64,000 bases of DNA from Aigarchaeota archaeon (GTDB lineage: Archaea; Thermoproteota; Nitrososphaeria_A; Caldarchaeales; Wolframiiraptoraceae). The stretch is taken from positions 44,236 through 108,235 of the forward strand of contig JANXDS010000003.1 in assembly GCA_025059205.1 (NCBI GenBank), read 5' to 3'. Made by a program: the position numbers and the translations under genes. This document shows, piece by piece, positions 7,330 through 15,666 of the stretch (positions within the stretch are counted from its first letter, which is position 1; each line of letters opens with the position of its first letter). Below the pieces are notes generated by a model. It searched no databases. It saw nothing but the letters and a program-made list of their open reading frames with translations, and was not told where the DNA came from.

Positions 7330-8310
7330 ATGAGTATCGAATGGATCGAGCCTGTGCTTGCAAGCACAACAAGCATCAGCGCCATCTATCTGCTCGGCTC
7401 GCTAGGTGAAATCTACGCAGAAAGGTCTGGAATACTCAACTTAGGCCTGGAGGGGATCATGGCGATGGGTGCTGCTGTTTCTTTCATAATTACAATAGCA
7501 TGGGGACATGTGCCCGCCTTCCTGATTTCATGCGTTTTTGGCATACTGATGGGGTTACTGCTCGCCCTCTTTACGGTGTCTCTTAGGCTGAACCAGATAG
7601 CGGTAGGCTTAGCAATAACTATGCTGGGCATAGGTCTTAGCGGCTTCATAGCGTTTCCGACTACTAGGAAGGCGATACTCCAAGCCCTGAATCCACAGCT
7701 TCCGAGCATAGCTCTTGAAATCCAGAGCGCTCCTATGTTGCCGTCCGTTCCTTTACCGTTCCTTAAGGACATACCGATAATTGGTCCGATGTTCTTTAAC
7801 CACAACGTCGTCGTCTACATAGCGCTCATACTGGCGCCGTTGATGTGGTTTCTGCTGTTTAGGACGAGCATAGGTTTGAAAATTAGGAGCGTCGGCGAGA
7901 ATCCAGGAATGGCGGACGCCCTCGGAATAAACGTTTTCAGGATAAGGTATCTTACATGCATGCTATCGGGCGTGTTCTCAGCTCTAGCCGGTGCATATCT
8001 CATACTTGGATTTCAACCGTTCTGGATAGAAGGCATTACCGGTGGCAGGGGCTTCATAACTTTGTCCTTAATCATATTGTCTACTTGGAGTCCGTTGAGG
8101 GCGATATTCGGCTCTTTACTCTTTGGGGGTATAGAGGTGCTACAGTATAGGCTACAGCTCTTTGGATTAGGTGCAACAGCTCCCCAATTCGTCTTGATGC
8201 TTCCATACGCAATAGCCGTGATTACCTTAACCTTGCTATCCCTCGAGAGCTTCAGGAAAAGGATAAGCGCTCCGGCTGCGCTGGCAAAACCCTACTGTAG
8301 AGAGGAGTGA
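7330..8310 (+). CDS. Nucleoside ABC importer permease 2
   Basis: A 326-residue membrane protein of the second permease family of BMP-type importers (COG1079, NupC-like). It opens with GEIYAERSGILNLGLEGIMAMG, the family hallmark, split here across residues 27-48, and has about eight to ten hydrophobic segments. It starts 4 nt after permease 1 with a GAGGTGA ribosome site, completing a binding protein-ATPase-permease-permease operon. The Fe-alcohol dehydrogenase downstream has its own ribosome site and probably its own promoter. Confidence 0.88.
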   Translation: MSIEWIEPVLASTTSISAIYLLGSLGEIYAERSGILNLGLEGIMAMGAAVSFIITIAWGHVPAFLISCVFGILMGLLLALFTVSLRLNQIAVGLAITMLGIGLSGFIAFPTTRKAILQALNPQLPSIALEIQSAPMLPSVPLPFLKDIPIIGPMFFNHNVVVYIALILAPLMWFLLFRTSIGLKIRSVGENPGMADALGINVFRIRYLTCMLSGVFSALAGAYLILGFQPFWIEGITGGRGFITLSLIILSTWSPLRAIFGSLLFGGIEVLQYRLQLFGLGATAPQFVLMLPYAIAVITLTLLSLESFRKRISAPAALAKPYCREE

Positions 8311-8384
8311 CAACCTTTTATTCAGCGAAACGCATAAACCGTCGAGCAAAAAGCTTTTTATGCGCACAGGAGGTTGTCTTTTTC

Positions 8385-9587
8385 ATGGAGAAAAAGGCCC
8401 CTTCATACTTTGAAGGTGTGCGCGAGTATGTTGCAATGCCGAGAAAATTGATCTTCGGACCCGATTCTGTCAAGCAGGTCGGTAAGGAAGTGAAACGGTT
8501 CGGTAACAGGACGCTCGTAGTGACGGATGAGGGCGTCCGTAAAGCAGGTTTGGTAGACAAAGTAACGGAAGTTCTGCTTTCCGAGGGCATAGAGTTTTAC
8601 GTGTTCGACGGTGTGAAAACGGAGCCTGACCTAGAAAACGCGAGAGTTGTCGCAAAAGTATCCAGGGAGAGGAGTTATGATGTCGTGCTGGGTGTAGGAG
8701 GCGGTAGTTGTCTAGATATGGCAAAGGTTGCGACCGTGATGGCTACGAACGAAGGCGATGTCGAGGAATACTTCGGAGACGAACTCATCAAGCGACCTGG
8801 TCTTCCCTTGATATTGATACCTACGACGTCGGGCTCCGGTAGTGAGGCTACGAGAGGGTCGGTTATATCGGTGGGAGATATCAAGAAAGTAATCTTCAGC
8901 AGATGGATGATAGCAGAGGCGGCGATTGTGGACCCCTTGATGACCTTGACGATGCCTCCTAGGCTAACGGCGATTACCGGCATAGATGCGCTAAGCCATG
9001 CGGTGGAGAGCATTCTCTCCAGAAGATCGAACATCGTATCATTGGCACTCGCTAAAGAGAGCGTAAGTCTGGTATTCAAAGGCCTGGAGGCTGCTTATAG
9101 GGATGGTAAGGACGTGAATGCAAGGTACAGGATGGCGATGGCCGCGACATTTGCCGGAGCGTCATTTGCTAACTCAAGCGTAGTCCTCGGTCACGGGATC
9201 TCTTATGCGCTCAGCACACTCTTCCACGTGCCGCACGGTCTCGGTTGCGGTATTGCTTTACCTTACGTCATGGAATACAACATACAGGAACGTGCCGAGG
9301 AGTTGAGGGATACCGCAGCATACATCGGTCTGAACGTAGAAGGCCTTGATGATGTAGAGGCGGCCAAGACGATGGTTAGGGTCGTGGCGAACCTGATAAG
9401 AAAGGTAGGACTTCCCATCAGCTTAAGGGAGATGGACATTCCTAAGGATTCCGTGGCAGAGCTGGCTGGCATTCTCATATCTAGGTATCAGCGGCTACTC
9501 ATCAATAACCCCCGCGAGGTCACCTACGAGGATGCGATCAAGCTATTCTCAAACATATGGGAAGGTAGGTTAGAAAGCCTAGGCTGA
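8385..9587 (+). CDS. Iron-type alcohol dehydrogenase family protein
   Basis: About 400 residues. The NAD(P) site is GVGGGSCLDMAK and the dinucleotide/metal region PTTSGSGSEATRG. Metal ligands are expected in GIDALSHAVES (Asp, His), GHGISYAL (His) and VPHGLGC (His), all present, so the enzyme should be active on an alcohol, polyol or aldehyde. The ATG at 8385, with AGGAGG about ten bases upstream, is better than an in-frame start at 8307 that overlaps the permease gene. Substrate is unknown. It is one of three members of this superfamily in the window. Confidence 0.85.
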   Translation: MEKKAPSYFEGVREYVAMPRKLIFGPDSVKQVGKEVKRFGNRTLVVTDEGVRKAGLVDKVTEVLLSEGIEFYVFDGVKTEPDLENARVVAKVSRERSYDVVLGVGGGSCLDMAKVATVMATNEGDVEEYFGDELIKRPGLPLILIPTTSGSGSEATRGSVISVGDIKKVIFSRWMIAEAAIVDPLMTLTMPPRLTAITGIDALSHAVESILSRRSNIVSLALAKESVSLVFKGLEAAYRDGKDVNARYRMAMAATFAGASFANSSVVLGHGISYALSTLFHVPHGLGCGIALPYVMEYNIQERAEELRDTAAYIGLNVEGLDDVEAAKTMVRVVANLIRKVGLPISLREMDIPKDSVAELAGILISRYQRLLINNPREVTYEDAIKLFSNIWEGRLESLG

Positions 9588-9601
9588 GTATTGGGGTTCG
9601 G

Positions 9602-9681
9602 CCATGGGTCCATGGTACGCTCGTACACCCAATTAGTTCAGCATGCCGGAAAAAAATTTTTCCCAAGGTGCTGAACTAATT
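9602..9681. repeat. Palindrome-rich spacer with a 51-nt near-perfect hairpin
   Basis: AATTAGTTCAGCA (9631-9643) is repeated in perfect inversion at 9669-9681. Inside it, GGAAAAA and TTTTTCC (9648-9654 and 9657-9663) form a second inverted pair, so almost the whole 51 nt can fold as one stem. Two smaller palindromes lie just upstream: CCATGG twice (9602-9615) and GTACG-CT-CGTAC (9615-9626). The site lies between a plus-strand dehydrogenase gene and a guide RNA followed by a minus-strand gene. It could be a bidirectional terminator, a structured RNA or a small non-autonomous element; no second copy was noticed in the window. Confidence 0.7.
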
Positions 9682-9689
9682 TTAGGCAT

Positions 9690-9745
9690 GGGGATGATGA
9701 GCTCGGGAAATATGACCGGATGAAATGGGTCTTAAGTTCTGACCC
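9690..9745 (+). ncRNA. C/D box guide sRNA candidate 3
   Basis: C box ATGATGA (9694-9700), 11-nt guide (9701-9711), D' box ATGA (9712-9715), C' box ATGAAAT (9720-9726), 12-nt guide (9727-9738) and D box CTGA (9739-9742). GGG before the C box pairs with CCC (9743-9745). Predicted targets are ATTTCCCGAGC (D') and AACTTAAGACCC (D). The C' box is degenerate. It begins eight bases after the long hairpin and ends four bases before the stop codon of the convergent gene. Confidence 0.72.
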
Positions 9746-9749
9746 GTCC

Positions 9750-10598
9750 CTATAGCTTATAGTAAGACCTCGGAGCATACCTCAGCCATACTTTCTTGAG
9801 CTTTTCTATGCCCTCAAGCACTTTATCATCCGCGACTTCCTCGACCCTTTTCTTATTGGATTCCAAAACAAAATCCAGCAGCCTGGAACCTGTCTGTTTG
9901 AAGAGGATCTCCGTGTTCTGAATAAGACAGTGGCCGCCTATGACGTCCGGGTAGTATATCGGCCTATCCTTCAAGACTTCGTGAACCTCTGACACGAATT
10001 CTGCTATGACATCTACATCAGCTCCGAACCTCATCGCTATGCGGTGTACTTCGTGCCACGATGTTATCATGATCGCTCTATACACCGTCTCCCAGAGCTT
10101 TGCCAACTCTAACGACTCTGGCTCTTGGGATACCCTTACCCTAAACCCTGCACGCTCCAAGTGATCCTTCGCATGATTTAAGGCGACGCTGTCAACTGCT
10201 GCAACCCATTTGCTCCAGAAAACTATGTGATCCTTCATTAGTGGATGTTTACCCCTTACTGGTGAATAAGCGACTTTTGCTTTCGTTCTCGACTGCAACG
10301 TCCTGGTGGTTCCGAGCGCGACAGTCGAGTGAACTATTACCAAAGACGGGGCCAGCATGTTGATATAACTTAACGTGGTGTCCACGAATTGATTAAGCTC
10401 CTTGAATGGATATGTTATGTGGAGTATCCCGACTGGGAGTTCAACGTCATCAATACTGTTAACCGTCTTACTGCTATCCAGATCGTAGCCGTATACGTTT
10501 GAAAATTTCTCAGATAATATTTCGTATATGGGCCTTCCAACTTCACCAAGCCCTATGACGAGTATACCGTTACCTTCTTCTGAATCCCTAGCCTTCAC
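9750..10598 (-). CDS. UDP-sugar dehydrogenase-like NAD-binding protein, short form
   Basis: A 282-residue protein with an N-terminal Rossmann motif GLGEVGRP. LAKLWETVYRAIMI resembles the helix joining the two halves of UDP-glucose/UDP-ManNAc dehydrogenases. GGHCLIQNTE resembles the GGxC segment that holds the catalytic cysteine in those enzymes. It is much shorter than the usual 400-450 residues and appears to lack the C-terminal UDP-binding domain, so the substrate may not be a nucleotide sugar. The GTG at 10598 follows a GGGGTGA ribosome site. It is monocistronic and divergent from the transporter gene. Confidence 0.55.
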   Translation of the reverse strand: MKARDSEEGNGILVIGLGEVGRPIYEILSEKFSNVYGYDLDSSKTVNSIDDVELPVGILHITYPFKELNQFVDTTLSYINMLAPSLVIVHSTVALGTTRTLQSRTKAKVAYSPVRGKHPLMKDHIVFWSKWVAAVDSVALNHAKDHLERAGFRVRVSQEPESLELAKLWETVYRAIMITSWHEVHRIAMRFGADVDVIAEFVSEVHEVLKDRPIYYPDVIGGHCLIQNTEILFKQTGSRLLDFVLESNKKRVEEVADDKVLEGIEKLKKVWLRYAPRSYYKL

Positions 10599-10654
10599 GT
10601 CACCCCAACAAATTCAGCATGAATTTAAGCTTTAACAGATTGAATCGAATTCAA

Positions 10655-10665
10655 AGTATAAAAAT
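10655..10665 (+). promoter_or_regulatory. TATA box for the ArsB/NhaD-type transporter gene
   Basis: AGTATAAAAAT centred at 10660 predicts a transcript start near 10686, about 20 nt before the ATG at 10705. Confidence 0.5.
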
Positions 10666-10704
10666 TTCAGAAAAATTTCAGCAACGACGAAAAGTGTAAC
10701 GGAC

Positions 10705-11982
10705 ATGCTTGACTACAAGTGTTACATCGGCCTTGGGATACTGAGTTTTTTAATCATCTCTCTCGTACTTAGAGGTAAAAGAGGCTACAGAATTCCCGTA
10801 TGGAGCATAATGGCTCTTGCAGCGTTCATAACAGTGATGTCAGGTCTCGTCGGTTTGGAAGAGATGGGATCAGTGATAGACGTAGATGTCGTGCTGTTTT
10901 TGATAGGTATGTTCAGCCTAGTAGGACTGGCGGAGGCATCTGGTTTGCTGAATATGGTGTCTGTATGGTTTATATCAAGATTCAAAAGCAGCTACTCTTT
11001 AGTTTTAGCATCTTCTATGCTTTTTGGTTTCCTAGCAGCCTTTGCCATGAACGATACTGTAGCCTTGATGGGACCTCCTATAGCATACACGATCTCGAAG
11101 ATCATAAAGGCGAGCCCGACCATGATGTTCTTGCTCTTGGCTTTCTCGATAACCATAGGTTCCGTTATGACGCCTATCGGAAACCCTCAAAACGTGCTGG
11201 TGGCGGAGAATTCCGGCATACAGGCACCGTTCGTAACTTTTGTCTTAAAGCTCTCCGTGCCGACGTTTTTGAACTTAATCATCACGCCGCTAATCCTTCT
11301 TAGAATCTTTAAGGTTAGGAATATAAAGATAGAGGTCGGGCTGATTCCACAGGAAACCATAAGGGATAAGAGGGATGCCCTGTTAGCCGCCATAGGTTTA
11401 ACGGCCTCGGTCGTCGTGCTTGTAATAAACGACCTATTCGAGCTGAGCGGTCTCCCGCACGTAACCAAAAGGGGGTTCATCCCATTCATAATAGCCGCGG
11501 GGACGTACGCATTCTCTAGGAACCCGAGGAAGCTTATTTCAAACGTTGACTGGGGAACAATAATCTTCTTCATCGCGATGTTCATAACTACGGAAGGTAT
11601 TTGGAGGAGCGGCATACTGACGCCTTTAGAGTTTATCATGAGTTCCAAGCAAGAGGGGATCATGGCTTATCTAACTATTGCAACGGTATCGATACCTATG
11701 AGCCAGCTGATCAGCAACGTTCCCTTCACGAAGCTTTTCATAATGCACATGCAAAACCTGGGCTATACTGGAGCAGATGTCGATGCGTGGCTTGCGCTGG
11801 CCGCATTCTCAACGATTGCCGGTAACCTGACGATACTCGGCGCGGCGTCCAACATAATCATACTTGAGGCGTTGGAGTCTAGGATGAATGCGACGATATC
11901 CTTCTTCGAGTTTTTAAAGGCTGGGCTCCCCGCAACACTTGTTAACGTTGTGACATACCTGGCTTTCTTTACGGTATTCTAG
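10705..11982 (+). CDS. ArsB/NhaD-type membrane transporter
   Basis: A 425-residue membrane protein with about ten to eleven hydrophobic segments. The first repeat holds NDTVALMGPPIAYTI and GSVMTPIGNPQNVLVA; the second holds SNVPFTKL and GNLTILGAASNII. These paired NDT/GNPQN and SNVPF/GNLT motifs are typical of the ArsB/NhaD ion-transporter superfamily (COG1055), covering arsenite efflux pumps, Na+/H+ antiporters and anion symporters. No arsenic-resistance gene is nearby, so the substrate is left open. A KaiC-like gene follows 36 nt downstream on the same strand. Confidence 0.82.
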   Translation: MLDYKCYIGLGILSFLIISLVLRGKRGYRIPVWSIMALAAFITVMSGLVGLEEMGSVIDVDVVLFLIGMFSLVGLAEASGLLNMVSVWFISRFKSSYSLVLASSMLFGFLAAFAMNDTVALMGPPIAYTISKIIKASPTMMFLLLAFSITIGSVMTPIGNPQNVLVAENSGIQAPFVTFVLKLSVPTFLNLIITPLILLRIFKVRNIKIEVGLIPQETIRDKRDALLAAIGLTASVVVLVINDLFELSGLPHVTKRGFIPFIIAAGTYAFSRNPRKLISNVDWGTIIFFIAMFITTEGIWRSGILTPLEFIMSSKQEGIMAYLTIATVSIPMSQLISNVPFTKLFIMHMQNLGYTGADVDAWLALAAFSTIAGNLTILGAASNIIILEALESRMNATISFFEFLKAGLPATLVNVVTYLAFFTVF

Positions 11983-12018
11983 TCGGTTTTGGGCATATTG
12001 TACACGAAGGTTTAAATC

Positions 12019-12762
12019 GTGGCAGTGCACTCACTACCTAAGTTAAAAAAAATGGTAGATCTAAAGCTACATAGAAGACCTGAGCTCGTCAAGAGACTCA
12101 TACTTGAAGATTACCCGAACGCTACTTTCCTCCATATAGGTCCGGTGGGTTGCGGAAAGAGGCTTTTTCTGAAACATCTATTATACGTAAGGTTAAGAGA
12201 AGGTTTCATATGTACCCATGTTTGCGTGAAGCACCCTCCGACGGCGTTTATATGGATGATGAAGAAAAGGGGCATGGATGTTGAGCCCTACATAAAAAAT
12301 GGGCAACTCGTACTTGTCGATTACCACTCTATAAAAACGGGTGCGTCCTTGACACAGAGTGTGTGCGAACCTGGAGTCTTAAAATTGAAAAGTACGGACC
12401 CATTAGAGTTTAGCGTACTGCTCAACGAGCTTAGAGCAAAGCCCATGGAATTCATTTACGTAGACAGCCTATCTGACCTCTTCATAAATTATGGATGCAA
12501 GAGTACGATAAAGCTTCTCGAGATGATGATACCCAGGATAAGGGAGACGTGCGTGGGCGCATTCGTACTGGATGAAGGAATACTCAGCAAAAGGTTGGAA
12601 AACTACCTTAGGTCGATATTCGACGGTATAGTAGAGTATAAAATTGTCGATGGGCCGAACGGGATCGAGAGGTACATAAGGGTTGTCCATTTTGACTTCG
12701 CAGAAGTAGATACTAGATGGCATAAGCTGATAATAGAGCCCTGCGATCTAAGGATTGAATAA
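12019..12762 (+). CDS. KaiC/RecA-like P-loop protein with degenerate Walker A
   Basis: A 247-residue protein whose layout resembles KaiC/GvpD/FlaH-type RecA folds: a P-loop at about residues 39-46 (GPVGCGKR), a strand ending VCVKHPP, KNGQLVLVDYHS and a Walker-B-like FIYVDSLSDL. The P-loop ends in Lys-Arg rather than Lys-Ser/Thr, so Mg2+ coordination is probably altered and the protein may bind but not hydrolyse ATP. The start is a GTG with GAAGGT upstream. The role is unknown; the transporter gene upstream is the only apparent operon partner. Confidence 0.6.
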   Translation: MAVHSLPKLKKMVDLKLHRRPELVKRLILEDYPNATFLHIGPVGCGKRLFLKHLLYVRLREGFICTHVCVKHPPTAFIWMMKKRGMDVEPYIKNGQLVLVDYHSIKTGASLTQSVCEPGVLKLKSTDPLEFSVLLNELRAKPMEFIYVDSLSDLFINYGCKSTIKLLEMMIPRIRETCVGAFVLDEGILSKRLENYLRSIFDGIVEYKIVDGPNGIERYIRVVHFDFAEVDTRWHKLIIEPCDLRIE

Positions 12763-12775
12763 GCGTAAGTTTTAA

Positions 12776-12837
12776 GCGGCTCAGACCCCGCTCCTAACGA
12801 TCATTTTTAAGCCGCGACGTTCTCTCATCATCGCCAA
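12776..12837 (-). ncRNA. C/D box guide sRNA candidate 4
   Basis: Read on the minus strand: C box ATGATGA (12831-12825), 13-nt guide (12824-12812), D' box CTTA, C' box ATGATCG (12804-12798), 13-nt guide (12797-12785) and D box CTGA (12784-12781). GGC (12835-12833) pairs with GCC (12780-12778). Predicted targets are CCGCGACGTTCTC (D') and ACCCCGCTCCTAA (D). A TATA box at 12858-12866 is centred 26 nt upstream of the expected 5' end, so this sRNA probably has its own promoter. Confidence 0.78.
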
Positions 12838-12857
12838 CATGCCCAGATACCCGGACG

Positions 12858-12866
12858 ATTTATAAG
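12858..12866 (-). promoter_or_regulatory. TATA box of C/D sRNA candidate 4
   Basis: Minus strand CTTATAAAT, centred at 12862, predicts transcription starting at about 12836, which coincides with the terminal stem of the sRNA. Confidence 0.6.
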
Positions 12867-12903
12867 GCTTCTGCGTCCCCGATGCTTTTCATCAACAACC
12901 TTT

Positions 12904-12960
12904 CGGCTCAGATACCCCAGAGGATATCACGACTCAACTTTTAGGGCTTCATCATAGCCA
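12904..12960 (-). ncRNA. C/D box guide sRNA candidate 5
   Basis: Read on the minus strand: C box ATGATGA (12955-12949), 11-nt guide (12948-12938), D' box TTGA (12937-12934), 3-nt spacer, C' box GTGATAT (12930-12924), 12-nt guide (12923-12912) and D box CTGA (12911-12908). GGC (12959-12957) pairs with GCC (12907-12905). Predicted targets are CTTTTAGGGCT (D') and ATACCCCAGAGG (D). It lies about 65 nt upstream of candidate 4 on the same strand, so the two form a tandem pair downstream of pyrC. Confidence 0.78.
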
Positions 12961-12992
12961 TCGAAATCATCGACTAAGGTCACGGATAAGCT

Positions 12993-14225
12993 TTACCTCT
13001 GCTTCAGCTCATGGACATGTGCTCCGCCGCCTTTTACCATAAGCTCGCCTTCATAGACAAGCTCGCCCCTCCTGAATACCGATGAAACCCTTGCGGATAG
13101 TCTCCTGCCCTCGAACGGTGTGTACTTCGCTTTGCTCAAGAAATTCTTAGCACTCACGCTCCACTGTGTCCTTATATCGAATATAACGAGGTCTGCATAG
13201 AAGCCTTTCTTGATCTCTCCTTTAGGTATGCCGAGATACTCGGCCGGAGCTTTGCAAAGCTTTTTGACAAGCGTTGATATGTCGAGCCTTCCTTCAAGCC
13301 ACTCGGTCAACATCAGAGGATACATTATCTCGAGACCAGGAAAACCTGCTGCCCGTTGCTCGGAAAATTTCTCCTCCAAAGTATGCGGCGCGTGATCGGA
13401 CGCTATGAAGTCCACGGAACATCTACATAAGCCTGAAAAAACGTATTGCTTATCAATCATAGAGGCGAGCGGAGGTCTCACTGCCGATATTCTCTTAGCA
13501 TTTTCGTCAAGTTCCTCCTCCGATAGAAGAAGGTGGTGCGGCGTCGCCTCTACAGTCATCTTAGCACCAAGCTCGCCCCTAACCATCTCTATCATCTTCA
13601 GCGACTCAGCCCTTGAGACGTGCGCGAACCTTACGTCGTCGTTCGGTCCTATATGCGGTAACAGCATCTTTACGGCTTCGACCTCATCGCCTCCCCTTAT
13701 CTCCGCATGGACGACAAGCCTCATTCCACTCTCTCTAGATACTCTGAGATAATCTTCGAACCTTTCTAAGTCTGCAGGGTAGAGCTTCATACCACAGGCT
13801 CCTAACTCCAGCGCCCTTTTAGCGTCCTCGACTTTCTCAAGGGCGCCCACATGGACTGAGTAGTCCGCGATTGCACGCGCAGCTAGCAGTCTGAGTCTTT
13901 CTCTAAGAACCTCGGGACTCTTTATCGGTGGCGAAGTGTTTGGCATTTCCGCCACCGTCGTGACACCGCCGGCGACAGCAGCCGACGTTCCTGTGAAAAC
14001 ATCCTCCTTGTAGGCCTGCTTCCAGTCCCTGAGGTGGACATGAAGATCCGTAGCAGAAGGTAGAAGTATTTGGCCCCTGCCTATCAGCAACCTAGGACCC
14101 GAGCCGCTCTCGCCGACGCTCACGGAGGATATGCGCTCACCATCTATCTCGACGGTAACCTCGTCCAAGATCATACCGTTGACGAATGCCCTGCCGATTA
14201 TCCTTAGGTCCGCCATAGCGTTCAC
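12993..14225 (-). CDS. pyrC: Dihydroorotase
   Basis: A 410-residue amidohydrolase that closes carbamoyl-aspartate to dihydroorotate in pyrimidine synthesis. DLHVHLRD supplies the two metal-binding histidines and the substrate arginine. MKLYP is the likely carbamylated-lysine region. Later histidines occur in VVHAEI, RFAHVSR and the SDHAPHTLEEK segment, where Asp acts as base. The GTG at 14225 overlaps the stop of pyrI, with an in-frame ATG at 14216 as alternative. It is the third gene of a pyrB-pyrI-pyrC operon. Confidence 0.93.
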   Translation of the reverse strand: MNAMADLRIIGRAFVNGMILDEVTVEIDGERISSVSVGESGSGPRLLIGRGQILLPSATDLHVHLRDWKQAYKEDVFTGTSAAVAGGVTTVAEMPNTSPPIKSPEVLRERLRLLAARAIADYSVHVGALEKVEDAKRALELGACGMKLYPADLERFEDYLRVSRESGMRLVVHAEIRGGDEVEAVKMLLPHIGPNDDVRFAHVSRAESLKMIEMVRGELGAKMTVEATPHHLLLSEEELDENAKRISAVRPPLASMIDKQYVFSGLCRCSVDFIASDHAPHTLEEKFSEQRAAGFPGLEIMYPLMLTEWLEGRLDISTLVKKLCKAPAEYLGIPKGEIKKGFYADLVIFDIRTQWSVSAKNFLSKAKYTPFEGRRLSARVSSVFRRGELVYEGELMVKGGGAHVHELKQR

Positions 14226-14701
14226 TATTGTGTTAGCTGCTTCAGCACGTCATCCTCTTCTAGGTATCTGCCGCAGTACTCGCATTCGAGTCTTAGAGGG
14301 CTCTTCGAGACTACGGTAAATTTTGAGCTCACGTGTTCCATGGGCTGCCTCGTTATGCAGCCTGGGTTTGTGCATCTAAGAATGCCGACTATCCTATCCG
14401 GTAGCTTGACCGTCCTTTTTTCCACGACCTCGTAATTCCGTATTATGTTTATCGTGGCGGTAGGTGCTACCAGCGTCAACTTGTTTACTTGCTCGGTCAT
14501 GAGCTCTAAGTCCTCAACCTTGACTAAGTCCTTTTTGCCTAGCTTTCTGCTCCTAACGTTCATCGTGACCGTAACGACGTGTCCCTCGCTCCCGGTTATC
14601 CCTAGCAGCCTCAGGACCGCTAAGGCCCTGCCTGCGGGTATGTGATCTATGACCGTCCCATTTCTTATCTTACTCACCCGTAAAGTTTCTTGCTCGTTCA
14701 T
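14225..14701 (-). CDS. pyrI: Aspartate carbamoyltransferase regulatory subunit
   Basis: A 158-residue regulatory chain. The N-terminal allosteric domain starts VSKIRNGTVIDHIPAGRAL, the nucleotide-effector-binding region. The C-terminal zinc domain has CTNPGC and CEYC, the four cysteines that hold zinc and contact the catalytic chain. Presence of PyrI implies a dodecameric ATCase subject to nucleotide feedback. The ATG at 14701 has GGTG six bases upstream, overlapping the pyrB stop; an in-frame GTG at 14710 is less likely. Confidence 0.94.
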   Translation of the reverse strand: MNEQETLRVSKIRNGTVIDHIPAGRALAVLRLLGITGSEGHVVTVTMNVRSRKLGKKDLVKVEDLELMTEQVNKLTLVAPTATINIIRNYEVVEKRTVKLPDRIVGILRCTNPGCITRQPMEHVSSKFTVVSKSPLRLECEYCGRYLEEDDVLKQLTQ

Positions 14702-14710
14702 AAAAAACAC

Positions 14711-15628
14711 CTAAAACACCCCGAGAACCAAACCTATTAGGGCCATCCTCACAGGAACCCCGAGTTTAGCCTGTATGAAGTAGGCTTGGTATGGTGTATC
14801 GTCCACATCATTGGAGAGTTCATCGACCCTTGGAAGCGGATGCAAAACCTTTAGGTCTTCGCGCGCCCTTGAGAGGAGCTTTCTCGTTACCACGTAGCTG
14901 CCCCTTAGCTTCTCGTACTCAGCCGGGTCGGGAAATCTTTCTTTTTGTATCCTCGTTACGTACAGTATGTCGACGTTCTCTACGGCTACCTCAAGGTTCT
15001 CTGTCTTTACGATGTCCACGTTCGTATTCTTTAACCTGTCCATGAGTTCGGGCCTTGGCGAAAGGGGTTCCGGTGACACCAACCATATCTTTTTGACGTT
15101 AAACTTCGTGAGGCCGTATATGAAGGATGCCGCAGCCCTACCATACTTTAGATCACCGACCACGCCAACCTCCAGACCATCTATCCTACCCTTCAACCTC
15201 CTTATCGTATAGAGGTCTATCATCGCCTGAGTGGGATGGTGCTGCGTCCCGTCGCCGCCGTTTATCACGGGATGCTCGCAGACGTCGGCCGCATGCTTCG
15301 CCGAGCCTTCGTACGGACTTCTTATTACTATGAGGTTGGCGTAGTCATCCAACATTCTCATCGTATCGGTCAGGCTCTCGCCCTTAGCCATAGAGGATAG
15401 GTGGGGTTCGAGGTTTATGACCTCGGCACCAAGCCTCTTGGCGGCAGTCTCAAAGCTAAGCCTCGTCCTAGTGCTAGGCTCTATAAACGCCGTAGCCACT
15501 ATCTTTCCATCCAAAGGCTTTCCTATATCCAGCTCCTGCGCAATCAATCTGTCGGTCACAGAAAATAGGTGCTCGAGATCATCCCTACTGTAGTCTAGTA
15601 TGGATATAACGTCCCTAAACTTCCACAA
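14711..15628 (-). CDS. pyrB: Aspartate carbamoyltransferase catalytic subunit
   Basis: About 305 residues, catalysing carbamoyl phosphate plus aspartate to carbamoyl-aspartate. The carbamoyl-phosphate loop PSTRTRLSFE is at about residues 51-60, followed by HHPTQAMIDLYT and HPLPRVDE with the usual substrate contacts. The TTG at 15628 matches the family N-terminus (WKFRDVISILDYS). An ATG at 15688 is upstream of the TATA box (15658-15666) and is therefore not used. The predicted transcript starts only about eight bases before the TTG. Confidence 0.94.
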   Translation of the reverse strand: MWKFRDVISILDYSRDDLEHLFSVTDRLIAQELDIGKPLDGKIVATAFIEPSTRTRLSFETAAKRLGAEVINLEPHLSSMAKGESLTDTMRMLDDYANLIVIRSPYEGSAKHAADVCEHPVINGGDGTQHHPTQAMIDLYTIRRLKGRIDGLEVGVVGDLKYGRAAASFIYGLTKFNVKKIWLVSPEPLSPRPELMDRLKNTNVDIVKTENLEVAVENVDILYVTRIQKERFPDPAEYEKLRGSYVVTRKLLSRAREDLKVLHPLPRVDELSNDVDDTPYQAYFIQAKLGVPVRMALIGLVLGVF

Positions 15629-15657
15629 AATGACCCTTACAAAAAATCTTCGTTCCT

Positions 15658-15666
15658 GTATATAAG
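15658..15666 (-). promoter_or_regulatory. TATA box of the pyrBIC operon
   Basis: Minus strand CTTATATAC, centred at 15662, places transcription start near 15636, just before the TTG start of pyrB. It is one half of a divergent promoter with pyrD. Confidence 0.6.
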
